The position numbers and the translations under genes were made by a program. The notes beneath the pieces are model-generated. The model had not been told where the DNA came from and ran no database searches. It saw nothing but the letters and a program-made list of their open reading frames with translations. A DNA stretch of 64,000 nucleotides from an uncultured Vampirovibrio sp. (lineage in GTDB: Bacteria > Cyanobacteriota > Vampirovibrionia > Gastranaerophilales > Gastranaerophilaceae). The DNA is taken from positions 434,001 through 498,000 of the forward strand of contig CAJTXT010000001.1 of NCBI GenBank assembly GCA_910583875.1, in the 5' to 3' direction. Below are positions 1 to 8,120 of this stretch, in pieces. Position 1 is the stretch's first letter, and each line of letters starts with the position of its first letter.

Positions 1-1
1 C

Positions 2-616
2 TGGGATCCGGGGTTATTTTCTTTGAATAGATTATATGCTAATGCTATTTTACCTGACGGAAACGATTATACTTTCTGGGGCAAAGGCGTAAGCCAAGGT
101 CATAGTGACGCAATCAGAAGAATTGAAGGTGTTCTTGACGCTAAACAATATACTATTCCTGTAGATAGTGCATTAGAAGCTGTAAGAACAGGTAAAAATC
201 CAGAATTATCTACAAGAGAAAAACATACAAGAGAATGTTTTGTAGTTTTAAAAGACGGAGCTGATGCAAAAAAAGTTGAAGAAGAAATCAAAACAATGCC
301 TAATTACTTCGCTGATTATGACACAACTGTTCATTTTATTTCTAAAGAAGAACTTGATAAAAATCACTCAGGTATTCCTCATGGCGGTTTTGTTTTAAGA
401 AGCGGAAAAACATCTGACGGCGTAAATCATATTATTGAATACAGTTTAAAACTTGATTCTAACCCTGAATTTACTTCAAGTGTTTTAGTATCTTATGCGA
501 GAGCAATTTCAAGATTAAATAAAGAAGGTGTATATGGCTGTAAAACGGTATTTGATATTGCACCTGCTTATTTAAGTACAAAAACTTCAGAAGAATTAAG
601 AGCGACAATGCTATAA
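2..616 (+). CDS. ddh: meso-diaminopimelate D-dehydrogenase, C-terminal part (5' end outside window)
   Basis: This is the C-terminal two thirds of NADPH-dependent meso-diaminopimelate dehydrogenase, which makes meso-DAP from tetrahydrodipicolinate in one step for lysine and peptidoglycan. The reading frame is open from base 2 and starts WDPGLFSLNRLYANA, matching the family motif WDPGMFSINR. Further family motifs follow: TFWGKGVSQGHSDAIRRI, a TMPNYF segment, GIPHGG, and a substrate-binding stretch ending in LDSNPEFT. The apparent TTG start at base 23 is internal, so the gene is cut by the window edge. The stop codon is followed at once by a MITE-like element whose left target duplication begins at the next base. 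The call rests on motif recall; the family assignment is firm. Confidence 0.93.
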   Translation, partial: WDPGLFSLNRLYANAILPDGNDYTFWGKGVSQGHSDAIRRIEGVLDAKQYTIPVDSALEAVRTGKNPELSTREKHTRECFVVLKDGADAKKVEEEIKTMPNYFADYDTTVHFISKEELDKNHSGIPHGGFVLRSGKTSDGVNHIIEYSLKLDSNPEFTSSVLVSYARAISRLNKEGVYGCKTVFDIAPAYLSTKTSEELRATML

Positions 617-624
617 TAAGTTAA

Positions 625-826
625 GGAAATTATGTATAATTCTACACTAAAATAGTTGAAGTTGTCACCCTGAACTTGTTTCAGGGTCTTACAATTGGTA
701 AGATTCCGTGGGAAACCAGACATTTTTCACAAAATCAAAGATTTTGGAAAAAGTAGTCAAACAAGTTCGGAATGACATTATGACTATATTCTGAGCATAT
801 TTAGTATAAATTTCTATATAATTCCC
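625..826. mobile_element. 202-bp MITE-like element, copy 1, with 8-bp target site duplication
   Basis: This non-coding element begins GGAAATTATGTATAATT and ends AATTTCTATATAATTCCC, imperfect terminal inverted repeats of about 27 bp. It is flanked by TAAGTTAA at 617-624 and 827-834, an 8-bp direct duplication. Copy 2 at 13436-13637 has the same length, differs at only three positions and has its own duplication, TAAATTAA. Inside lie an ACCCTGAA/TTCAGGGT palindrome (667-687) and a split ATTCCG/CGGAAT palindrome with a 50-bp insert in its loop. There is no coding capacity, so mobilisation would need a transposase from elsewhere. Confidence 0.85.
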
Positions 827-839
827 TAAGTTAAATATT

Positions 840-876
840 AAAAAACGGATTATGATTTTTATAATCCGTTTTTTTA
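840..876. terminator. bidirectional terminator between ddh and the YjbR-family gene
   Basis: A 14-bp A/T-flanked inverted repeat (AAAAAACGGATTAT, then ATAATCCGTTTTTT) separates two convergent genes. The T-run on one strand and A-run on the other make it usable in both directions. Its right end overlaps the stop codon of the minus-strand gene. Confidence 0.85.
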
Positions 877-1560
877 TGCCTTTTTACCTTTCTTTTCTGT
901 AAAACTATGACTTTCTTCAATAAGTTCCATAATTTTTTCATCAGATACGCTGTCATCAAGAATAATCGTAAGCCAATATTTTTTATTCATATGATAAGCA
1001 GGGTAATAATGCTCTTTTTTTAGAAGTTTTTCAACATTTTCAGGTGCTAGTTTCAGGTCAGCAACTTCAACTAATCCTTTTTTCTTTTTTTGAATTTTTG
1101 ACCTATCCACATCTAAAATAGCAAGATACCATTTCTCTGTATCCGGGTTTCTAAAAATTCCTGACCCTGGTGAGGTATCCCATAAAAATTCTGGTTTATC
1201 ACCATATTTTTCAATAATTAAATTGGTTATTCTGTTTGATTGCGGATAAATATAATATTTTTTTGTAAAGCAATTATCCCTTACATTTTCAAGGATTAAT
1301 TCATACTCGGCTCTAACTTCACCTACAAATGCGCCCTGCTGATTTTCTATTCTTAATGGTAAAAACTCATCATCATTTTCTAAATCATAAACAGTTCCGG
1401 AAACTTTTCCATCAAGCTCAACAATAATAACAGCCTTGAATAAATCATCTTTAAACAATTTTTCAATGAAAAAATGATTCTCTTGTTTCTTAAACCCATA
1501 TTTTTCAAGCTTTTCAAACACAGGTATGTATCTTTGAAATATTTTGTCTTCTATATTCAT
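874..1560 (-). CDS. MmcQ/YjbR family DNA-binding-like protein
   Basis: The protein has 228 residues. The C-terminal half carries the YjbR/MmcQ layout: an aromatic-rich strand (WYLAILDVDRSKI), a basic KKKKG turn, a VADLKLAPENVEKLL segment, then HYYPAYHMNKKYWLTIILDD and a final helix. YjbR proteins are small CyaY-like folds proposed to bind DNA; no catalytic role is established. The roughly 110-residue N-terminal extension resembles the longer YjbR proteins of Firmicutes. The gene is convergent with ddh and shares its terminator, and it lies downstream of tRNA-His on the same strand. Function in the cell is unknown. Confidence 0.75.
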   Translation of the reverse strand: MNIEDKIFQRYIPVFEKLEKYGFKKQENHFFIEKLFKDDLFKAVIIVELDGKVSGTVYDLENDDEFLPLRIENQQGAFVGEVRAEYELILENVRDNCFTKKYYIYPQSNRITNLIIEKYGDKPEFLWDTSPGSGIFRNPDTEKWYLAILDVDRSKIQKKKKGLVEVADLKLAPENVEKLLKKEHYYPAYHMNKKYWLTIILDDSVSDEKIMELIEESHSFTEKKGKKA

Positions 1561-1595
1561 AATTTAAGCATTTTATAATTAGTATTTAAAATATT

Positions 1596-1620
1596 AAAAA
1601 AGACTTCCGAAGAAGTCTTA
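1596..1620 (-). terminator. terminator downstream of tRNA-His
   Basis: Read on the minus strand, AAGACTTC, a TTCG tetraloop and GAAGTCTT are followed by a T-run. It starts four bases beyond the encoded CCA of tRNA-His and should end its transcript. Confidence 0.85.
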
Positions 1621-1623
1621 AAA

Positions 1624-1700
1624 TGGGGCGGGTGATGGGATTCGAACCCACGCATATCGGAACCACAATCCGAGGCCTTAACCGCTTGGCGACACCCGCC
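1624..1700 (-). tRNA. tRNA-His (GTG)
   Basis: Folded by eye: an 8-bp acceptor stem GGCGGGTG/CACCCGCC, the extra G(-1):C73 pair typical of tRNA-His, a D arm containing AGCGGTTAAGG, the anticodon stem-loop TCGGA-TTGTGGT-TCCGA with anticodon GTG, and a T arm with GTTCGAATCCC. The 3' CCA is encoded (1626-1624). It lies downstream of glnA on the same strand, with the giant hairpin of 1760-1879 between them, and has its own terminator. Confidence 0.97.
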
Positions 1701-1759
1701 ATTTCGTATAATTGAAATATAATATAAACAAATCATTTTTTCAACTGTTAATTACAAAA

Positions 1760-1879
1760 GAAAAAAGAAAAAATAAAAATAGAGATAGAAATTATTTTTT
1801 CGTCCTGTGTTTTCGCGATACCTAAAAACAATGGACTTCAAAAATAATTTCTATCTCTATTTTTATTTTTTCTTTTTTC
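1760..1879 (-). repeat. giant hairpin with conserved 40-base loop, copy 1
   Basis: A perfect 40-bp inverted repeat (1760-1799 and 1840-1879) encloses 40 bases (1800-1839) containing TTTTCGCGATACCTAAAAAC. The same 40-base core recurs at 25973-26012 inside a different perfect stem. The core itself can pair further (GTCC/GGAC and TGTTTT/AAAACA), leaving an 11-base tip. The right arm runs up to and includes the last base of the glnA stop codon. In glnA sense orientation the structure ends in a T-rich tail, so it could act as the glnA terminator or 3' end, but a conserved loop is not expected of a plain terminator. Confidence 0.85.
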
Positions 1880-3225
1880 TAGTATCTTTCTAAGTACATA
1901 TCAAGTTCAAATTTAGTAACGGCAGTTCTATAACCGTCCCATTCTTTTAATTTTGATTGCATAAATTCTTTAAAAATATGTTCACCTAAAGCAGATTTTA
2001 CAATTGGGCTTTTCTTCATTAATAGTAAAGCTTCATGTAAGCTGCCTGGTAAAGTTTCGATTTTAGCACGTTTACGTTCTTTATCATCCATTTTAAAGAT
2101 ATTTTTATCAACATCTAATGGCGGTTTTGTTTTCTTTGTAATACCGTCTAAGATAGATTCTAAAATAACAGCTAAAGCTAAATATGGGTTGCAAGATGGG
2201 TCCGGTGAACGAAGTTCAACCCTTGTTGCGTTACCTCTTTTAGCAGGAACTCTTATCAATGCTGAACGGTTAGCAAGTGACCAAGCCAAATAAACAGGAG
2301 CTTCAAAACCGGGAACAATACGTTTATAACTGTTTACTGTTGGGTTTGTAATAGCTGTAAATTGTTTTACGTGGTCTAATAAACCGCCAATTGCATATAA
2401 AGCAGTTTCAGATAATTGATGAGCTCTATTTTCATCAAAGAAAATATTTTTACCATTTTTAAATAGTGATAAGTTGCAGTGCATACCTGAACCATTGATT
2501 CCGTAGATTGGTTTTGGCATAAATGTTGCGTGAACACCGTGTTTATTTGCAACTGCTTTTACAGCGTATCTAAATGTAATAATATTATCTGCACTGGTTA
2601 GAGCATCTTCATATTTAAAGTCAATTTCGTGTTGACCTTCAGAAACTTCGTGGTGGCTTGCTTCAACATCAAAACCCATTGCTGTAATTGTTCTAACAAT
2701 TTCTTTTCTAATATTTTCACCCATATCGTCAGGAGCAGTATCATAGTAGCCTGCGCGGTCGTGGGTTTTTGTTGTCGGGTGTCCGTTTTCATCTTTTTTG
2801 AATAAGAAAAATTCAGCTTCAGGTCCTACGTTCATTTCGTAGCCCATTTCTTTAGCTTTTTTAAGTACACGTTTTAAGTTTGAACGAGGGCAGCCTTCAA
2901 AAGGAGTACCGTCAGGATTGTGGATATCGCAAATCAATCTTGCAACATTTGTTCCTGTAACTTTATCTTCTCTAAAAGGAAGAAGTGTAAAAGTTGATAA
3001 ATCCGGGAAGAAATACATATCGGAGGTTTCAATATTTCTAAAACCTTTGATAGAAGACCCGTCTAACATACATTCGTTATTAAGAATTTTATCCAATTGC
3101 GAACTTGGTAAAGACATGTTTTTAACTTGTCCGTTAATATCGCAGAATTGTAATTTAATAAATTCAACTTTCTTTTCTTTAACAATCTTTCTGATTTCGT
3201 CAGCTGTGTACTCTTTTCGTGCCAT
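1879..3225 (-). CDS. glnA: glutamine synthetase type I (alpha subtype)
   Basis: It makes glutamine from glutamate, ammonium and ATP in the cytoplasm. The start chosen is ATG at 3225 (MARKEYTADEIRK), with an AAAGG ribosome site; an upstream in-frame extension of 24 residues looks like leader sequence. The 448-residue product has the GS-I signatures: DGSSIKGF near residue 55, GPEAEFFLF, a HHEVSEGQHEIDF metal-binding stretch, GSGMHCNLSLF, the NRSALIRVP/RVELRSPDPSCNPYLA active-site block, and a C-terminal YLERY. At about 448 residues and without the NLYDLPPEE adenylylation loop, it fits the GSI-alpha subtype, regulated by feedback and protein partners. It is divergent from nadE. The giant hairpin begins at its stop codon. 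Confidence 0.96.
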   Translation of the reverse strand: MARKEYTADEIRKIVKEKKVEFIKLQFCDINGQVKNMSLPSSQLDKILNNECMLDGSSIKGFRNIETSDMYFFPDLSTFTLLPFREDKVTGTNVARLICDIHNPDGTPFEGCPRSNLKRVLKKAKEMGYEMNVGPEAEFFLFKKDENGHPTTKTHDRAGYYDTAPDDMGENIRKEIVRTITAMGFDVEASHHEVSEGQHEIDFKYEDALTSADNIITFRYAVKAVANKHGVHATFMPKPIYGINGSGMHCNLSLFKNGKNIFFDENRAHQLSETALYAIGGLLDHVKQFTAITNPTVNSYKRIVPGFEAPVYLAWSLANRSALIRVPAKRGNATRVELRSPDPSCNPYLALAVILESILDGITKKTKPPLDVDKNIFKMDDKERKRAKIETLPGSLHEALLLMKKSPIVKSALGEHIFKEFMQSKLKEWDGYRTAVTKFELDMYLERY

Positions 3226-3419
3226 AAATGCGCCTTTCATTTTTCTAATAATTTTATTATAGTACATGTTGAAAAAATTACAAGTAAAAATTTTCATTTT
3301 TGTGAGAATTGCACCAAAAAATTTACAAAAATGTCATTTTTTTAATGCAAGTCTCCTTATAAATATCACTTTTTCTCTTAAAACGATGTTTTTAACAAGA
3401 ATTGCAAAATTTTAAATTT

Positions 3420-3447
3420 TTGACTAATTTTTTTTACGGTTGATAAT
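3420..3447 (+). promoter_or_regulatory. probable sigma-70 promoter of nadE
   Basis: TTGACT, 16 bases, GATAAT. The -10 hexamer ends six bases before the nadE ATG, and no Shine-Dalgarno sequence lies between, which suggests a leaderless or near-leaderless transcript. Confidence 0.5.
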
Positions 3448-3453
3448 TAAATT

Positions 3454-5226
3454 ATGAATAAAATAGTTTTAGCACAAATAGACACTATAGCCGGTAACAT
3501 TAAAATTAATGCCAAAAAAATAATTAATTGTATTGAAAAAGCAAAGGAAAATAATGCAGATTTAATTATTTTTCCTGAGCTTGCATTAATGGGATATCCC
3601 TTTGGTGATATCTTCATTAGGCATAAATCTATTATTGAACGCCAGCTTAAGGCTTTAGACGAAATCGCTGCAAAAACAGAAAATATTACTGCACTTGTCG
3701 GCTTCGCTGAACCTACAAAAGACGCAAATAAAAAACCATTTTATAATTCTGTTGCTGTGCTTCAAAACGGTAAAATCATTAATATTGTAAGAAAAAGATT
3801 ACTTCCCAATTACAGCGAATTTAATGATTACAGATATTTTGAACCTTCTGATTGTGTTTCTCAAATTTTAGAGCTTAATGGGGAAAGATACGGAATATTA
3901 GTATGCGAAGACAGTTTTAATGATAAATCTTTCTTTAAAGAAGAATGTATTTATGATGTTGACCCTGTAGCAGAATTAATGAAACAAAATCCAACAACAC
4001 TTATAAATTGTTCTTGTTCTCCATCTCGAACAGGTAAAGAATATATCAAAAATGCCCTTTTCTCTTCAATAGCAAGAAAATACGGCGTTAATTATATCTA
4101 TGTTAATCAAGCGGGATATGCAGATAACTTAAGTTTTGACGGTACATCACGAATTTATAATAAAAATGGCGAATTAGATCTTCGTGCAAAATCCTTTGAA
4201 GAAGATTTTGTTATTACAGATAATTTAACAGGAATAATAAATGAATTACCTGTAGGAATGCAGAAAAAAGTTGAAGTTCAAAACTTTAACCTTGATTATA
4301 CAAGTGATTTAGACAGAACCTACAAAAGTATTGTTTTTGGTATTCAAGAATATTTCCGCAAAAACGGATTTAAAAAAGCAGTTCTTGGTTTATCAGGCGG
4401 GCTTGATTCTTCAATTTGCGCAGTGCTGCTCGCTGACGCACTTGGAAAAGAAAATGTTTGGGGCATTTCAATGCCAAGCAGAATTACTTCTTCTGAAAGT
4501 AAAAATGACGCTAAAATTCTTGCTGAAAATTTAGGTATTCATTTCTTTGAAGTTCCTCTTGCCGAAGGTATTGATGCAGTAAAATCATTGTTAAACTTCG
4601 CTTTTAGCAATGTGGATACAGAAAAGTATGAAAAATCTACAACTATTGAAAACTTGCAGGCAAGATTACGTGCAACAATTTTATGGAGTGTTTCTAACGA
4701 ACACAAACAAATGCTTCCGATAGCAACAAGTGATAAATCAGAAGCTTATATCGGTTATGCTACCGTTAACGGTGATATGTCAGGCGGGTTTGCTCCTATT
4801 GCAGATGTTACGAAAACAAAATTATTTGCGCTTGGCGATTTCTTAAATGAAAATCGTGAGCAAAAAAATGCTATTCCGCAAGCTATATTAGAAAAACCTC
4901 CGGGTGCAGAATTAAAAATTAATCCTAAAACAGGTAAAACAGTTTGCGCTGAAGAAGAAAACATGCCTTATGAATTTTTAGACGAAATTATTTGGTTTGT
5001 TGAAAATTGCGGTTATGGTTTTGAGGATTTAATGGAACACAAGTTTTATTATGAAACAAAGAATTGTTTGACTATAGAACAAAAAGAAGAATGGATTAGA
5101 AAATATTTTTGGAAATCTAAATGTGCAGTTTATAAGTGGCATATTATTCCGCCGTCTGTGGTTGTTGATATGCATTCTATCAATTCGGTTGAATATCGTC
5201 AGCCTATAATTTCTTGTGTGTATTAA
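3454..5226 (+). CDS. nadE: glutamine-dependent NAD(+) synthetase
   Basis: It amidates nicotinic acid adenine dinucleotide to NAD(+), taking ammonia from glutamine. Of its 590 residues, about 1-260 form a nitrilase-type glutaminase domain with the triad visible as Glu42 (FPELALMGYP), Lys114 (VRKRLLPNY) and Cys151 (ILVCEDSF). The C-terminal synthetase domain has the PP-loop SGGLDSS at 314-320, with the TSDKSEAYIGYATVNGDMSGG and EKPPGAEL segments that bind substrate. Length fits the two-domain bacterial form. The gene stands alone and diverges from glnA, so two nitrogen-assimilation enzymes share one intergenic region. Confidence 0.96.
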   Translation: MNKIVLAQIDTIAGNIKINAKKIINCIEKAKENNADLIIFPELALMGYPFGDIFIRHKSIIERQLKALDEIAAKTENITALVGFAEPTKDANKKPFYNSVAVLQNGKIINIVRKRLLPNYSEFNDYRYFEPSDCVSQILELNGERYGILVCEDSFNDKSFFKEECIYDVDPVAELMKQNPTTLINCSCSPSRTGKEYIKNALFSSIARKYGVNYIYVNQAGYADNLSFDGTSRIYNKNGELDLRAKSFEEDFVITDNLTGIINELPVGMQKKVEVQNFNLDYTSDLDRTYKSIVFGIQEYFRKNGFKKAVLGLSGGLDSSICAVLLADALGKENVWGISMPSRITSSESKNDAKILAENLGIHFFEVPLAEGIDAVKSLLNFAFSNVDTEKYEKSTTIENLQARLRATILWSVSNEHKQMLPIATSDKSEAYIGYATVNGDMSGGFAPIADVTKTKLFALGDFLNENREQKNAIPQAILEKPPGAELKINPKTGKTVCAEEENMPYEFLDEIIWFVENCGYGFEDLMEHKFYYETKNCLTIEQKEEWIRKYFWKSKCAVYKWHIIPPSVVVDMHSINSVEYRQPIISCVY

Positions 5227-5321
5227 GGGTTAGAAAATTTTGCAAAAAAATTATACTTTTAAGTCATGGTTATAAAGTGTATAATTAGCTCTATATACAA
5301 AAATTAGGAAATAAAGACTTA

Positions 5322-6026
5322 ATGATAAATAAAGAAATTAATATATATTGTGATGAAAGTTGTCATTTATTGCATGAATCAGAAGTTCAGATGTTTGTTT
5401 CGTGTACTTATTGTCCAAAATCAGAAGTAAAGAGAATTTCGGAAGAAATTAGAAATTTAAAACGCAAACATAATATTTGGCGTTACGCAGAAATAAAATG
5501 GACTAAAGTATCAAACTCTAAAGAATCATTTTATATGGATTTACTTGATTATTTTTTAAATGAATCTGCTTTATCTTTTCGAACAATTATTATTCCTGAT
5601 AAACACAAATTAGAACATGAAAAATTTGGACAAAACCATAATAGTTGGTACTATAAAATGATATATCTATTAGTAAAATATATTATAAGATTTAATAAAG
5701 ATAATAATTATTATATATATATAGATAAGAAAGAAAATAGTTTTCAAGCAAAAAGATATTTATTAAAATTGAAAGAATGTATAGAAGCTTATTTTGAAAA
5801 AGATATTCATGTTCAAAATATATTGTCTCATCAATCTGAAATTATGCAATTAAATGATTTTCTACAAGGTATAGTATCTTATTCAAATAGAAAAAATAAC
5901 TTTTCGGGTAATTTAAACCAAACAAAACTAAAATTAATTGAACATATTGAAGCTTCAATAAATATAAATTTATCTATTTCTAATGAAGATAAAAAATACA
6001 ATATATTTAAATGGAGTCCTAAATAA
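5322..6026 (+). CDS. DUF3800 domain protein
   Basis: The 234-residue product has the layout of DUF3800: an N-terminal acidic strand IYCDESCH (Asp11, Glu12), a central YYIYIDKKEN strand, and a C-terminal QLNDFLQGIVSY helix carrying the conserved Gln and Asp. DUF3800 is thought to have an RNase H-like fold with clustered acidic residues and is frequent in mobile and defence contexts, but no activity is established. The gene is more AT-rich and Asn/Lys/Ile-rich than its neighbours, which suggests transfer. Its TAA overlaps the next ATG by one base, so the two genes are probably translated as a pair. Confidence 0.75.
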   Translation: MINKEINIYCDESCHLLHESEVQMFVSCTYCPKSEVKRISEEIRNLKRKHNIWRYAEIKWTKVSNSKESFYMDLLDYFLNESALSFRTIIIPDKHKLEHEKFGQNHNSWYYKMIYLLVKYIIRFNKDNNYYIYIDKKENSFQAKRYLLKLKECIEAYFEKDIHVQNILSHQSEIMQLNDFLQGIVSYSNRKNNFSGNLNQTKLKLIEHIEASININLSISNEDKKYNIFKWSPK

Positions 6027-6730
6027 TGATAAAAGATTGGCTTCCTTTAAATAATATGTCAGAACTTTTTATCAACAAAGGAAAGATAGATAATGAAAAG
6101 TTAATTGAATATGCATATGGTATTTTTAAAAATGAATTAATGAATGAACAAAATCCCATTATTTTTAATAATAAAAAAGTTATTGTTAACAGTCCTATTT
6201 TTAAATGCAATGAAAAATTTGTAAAAAAGGGAAAAAACTGTAACAATACAATTTTTAATTGTGAAAATTGTTATTACTTAAATAAAGAAGAAATGTTTTT
6301 TCACATAACATCAAATAGGGATGAAAATATAATTAAAAATTTAAAATCCAAATATAGAAATTCAAGAAAAAGCAGAGTACCTGGACTCTTTTCATATGAT
6401 AGGCTAAATCATATAAGATGGATAAGAAAAATTATTAATGAATATACATCAAATAATAATTCGGATATTTTATATTTTGAAGATATAGTTGAAAATGAAG
6501 AATTTTATAAAAGAAACAATGAAAATATGCCAAAAGAAAAAGCAATATATTTCTACATTAAAGAATGTCAATTTATTGTGATAATCGGACAAAACTTATG
6601 GGATAAAAAACAAAATGATTACTATTTGAAATCAGCTTATATAGTTAATACGGATGGGGATGAACACAAATTTGAAAGATTATATTTAAAATACAAAAAA
6701 CGCCAAGAAAAACAATCTGGCGTCTCGTAA
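6026..6730 (+). CDS. uncharacterised protein paired with the DUF3800 gene
   Basis: I do not recognise this 234-residue protein with certainty. The middle has four cysteines (FKCNEKFVKKGKNC, FNCENCYYL) that could bind a metal. The C-terminal third resembles phage-associated BECR-type nuclease domains in outline: basic RLNHIRWIRKII, then FYIKECQFIVIIGQN, then SAYIVNTDGDEHKFERLY followed by a Lys-rich tail. That likeness is weak and made by eye. The start overlaps the DUF3800 stop by one base (TAATG). A short ACGCCA/TGGCGT hairpin (6700-6723) covers the 3' end but lacks a T-run. Composition is very AT-rich. Confidence 0.55.
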   Translation: MIKDWLPLNNMSELFINKGKIDNEKLIEYAYGIFKNELMNEQNPIIFNNKKVIVNSPIFKCNEKFVKKGKNCNNTIFNCENCYYLNKEEMFFHITSNRDENIIKNLKSKYRNSRKSRVPGLFSYDRLNHIRWIRKIINEYTSNNNSDILYFEDIVENEEFYKRNNENMPKEKAIYFYIKECQFIVIIGQNLWDKKQNDYYLKSAYIVNTDGDEHKFERLYLKYKKRQEKQSGVS

Positions 6731-6989
6731 TCCTCTTTACATCTAATATTTGATGTATGAGTATAAGAAATCATATTTCTTAATATTATTATAACAGGTT
6801 AACTTGTTAAATTAAAGTGTTATTTTTGTTAATTATAAGAAAAATTAAAAAATCTTAAACATTTATAACTATATATGAATTTAGTTTTTATAAAGTTAAA
6901 AAATGTTAATTTTGAAATAAGTTTCGCAAAAAAATTTATTTCCATTTTTTACTACGCAATATATCGGTACTAAGAGATGGAGATATTAT

Positions 6990-8069
6990 ATGAAAATTTC
7001 AAAAATTAGCGTTGCTCCTTTACGAAGCAGCATAAGTTCCTCAAAGAACAGTTCAGTATCAAATGCAAATATGTCTGCAAATCAAAGTCCTGAAAAATTA
7101 ACAAATTATTTATCCAATATGGCTTCTGTTAGTTTTGCAGGTCTTTCTATTAGAAAGCAAACTCCTGCTGAACTTTCACCTAGAGAAATTAAACAAATGC
7201 ATCAACAAGCTGATAGCCAGCTTATAGCTTCAAGAGCAGAAAGAGCATTTGCTAATATGATGACTGCAAAAGCAAATTCTGCATTAGACGAAGCAAAAGC
7301 TACTGTATCAGATAGTATTAAAAATATTCGCTATAGTATGGAAAACTTCCCACTTGCAATAAGAGAAGTTAAAAATGGAAGCTGCAAATTCTTTGATGAA
7401 TATAAAGATGGAAATATTGCAAGAAGAAGCTATTTCATGAAAACAGGTGAGAATATATCTCTTATCCGAATTGAAGATAGAAAAAAAGACGGTTCAATGG
7501 ATTTAATTGAATTAATTCCAAATAATGAAATTGCATCAATTGCAAAAGGTTTAAAAACAAAATCAGTTATGAATGCTGATAAAATGCCTTCATACATTCT
7601 TGTTCCAGGAAGACATAATCCTTCTGACATTTCATATACTGCTGAAAATGAATTTCACTTTATCGCTGATTCTTTAACCTCTGCAAAAACAAATGTGAAA
7701 AAAGCAGAAAATGGTAAATATAAAGCAGAAGAGGAATATGAATATTCAAATAATGAAATAAGCTCTGTTCAAAATTATGTAAAAGTTAATAATGGAAATA
7801 CGAAAATTCAACAAAAATTTAAGTTTGATAATTATGCTCCGCAAAATACTTTAAGAATTGTTAGACAACTTAACGGTATAAATGATGATGCCGTAAGAGT
7901 AAGCAATAACATTACTGCTAATAAAGATGGTTCTGCAAGTATTGCACAAGAATTCTATTTCTATGGAAATAAGTTACAGCAATATACAGAAGATAATAAA
8001 AAAGCTGCAGATAGTTTAATTATGCAACCAGCTAAAAAGTGGGTAAATACATCAGAAATTATAAAATAA
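6990..8069 (+). CDS. uncharacterised SFAG-motif protein
   Basis: This 359-residue protein has no recognised enzyme domain. The N-terminal 50 residues are Ser/Asn-rich and low in complexity and end in ASVSFAGLS, a short SFxG-type motif I associate with proteins of Gastranaerophilales. Residues of about 60-110 look helical (AERAFANMMTAKANSALDEA). The rest alternates charged strands, with a repeated pattern of short beta-like units such as KVNNGNTKIQQKFKFDNY and NKDGSASIAQEFYFYGN, reminiscent of repeat-type beta domains. There is no Sec signal or membrane segment. A GGAG ribosome site precedes the ATG. It is transcribed alone and ends at a strong terminator. Confidence 0.7.
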   Translation: MKISKISVAPLRSSISSSKNSSVSNANMSANQSPEKLTNYLSNMASVSFAGLSIRKQTPAELSPREIKQMHQQADSQLIASRAERAFANMMTAKANSALDEAKATVSDSIKNIRYSMENFPLAIREVKNGSCKFFDEYKDGNIARRSYFMKTGENISLIRIEDRKKDGSMDLIELIPNNEIASIAKGLKTKSVMNADKMPSYILVPGRHNPSDISYTAENEFHFIADSLTSAKTNVKKAENGKYKAEEEYEYSNNEISSVQNYVKVNNGNTKIQQKFKFDNYAPQNTLRIVRQLNGINDDAVRVSNNITANKDGSASIAQEFYFYGNKLQQYTEDNKKAADSLIMQPAKKWVNTSEIIK

Positions 8070-8085
8070 AAATAATTTAATAAAT

Positions 8086-8117
8086 AAAAAAAGAGGAATT
8101 AATCAATTCCTCTTTTT
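8086..8117. terminator. bidirectional terminator
   Basis: The stem AAAAAGAGGAATT, loop AATC, and AATTCCTCTTTTT lies between two convergent genes (stops at 8069 and 8121). Confidence 0.9.
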
Positions 8118-8120
8118 ATT

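Noticed and set aside
1760..1879. Reading the giant hairpin only as an ordinary terminator
   Set aside because: It may terminate transcription, but a 40-bp perfect stem and a loop conserved in an unrelated location are not explained by termination alone.
3268..3281. GTT-N8-TAC, an NtcA-like site near the glnA start
   Set aside because: It fits GTN10AC, but such a loose pattern is expected by chance in this much AT-rich DNA, and it sits where no -10 box follows at the usual distance.
3226..3297. 24-residue N-terminal extension of glutamine synthetase
   Set aside because: Family alignment starts at MARKEYTADE, which has its own ribosome site.
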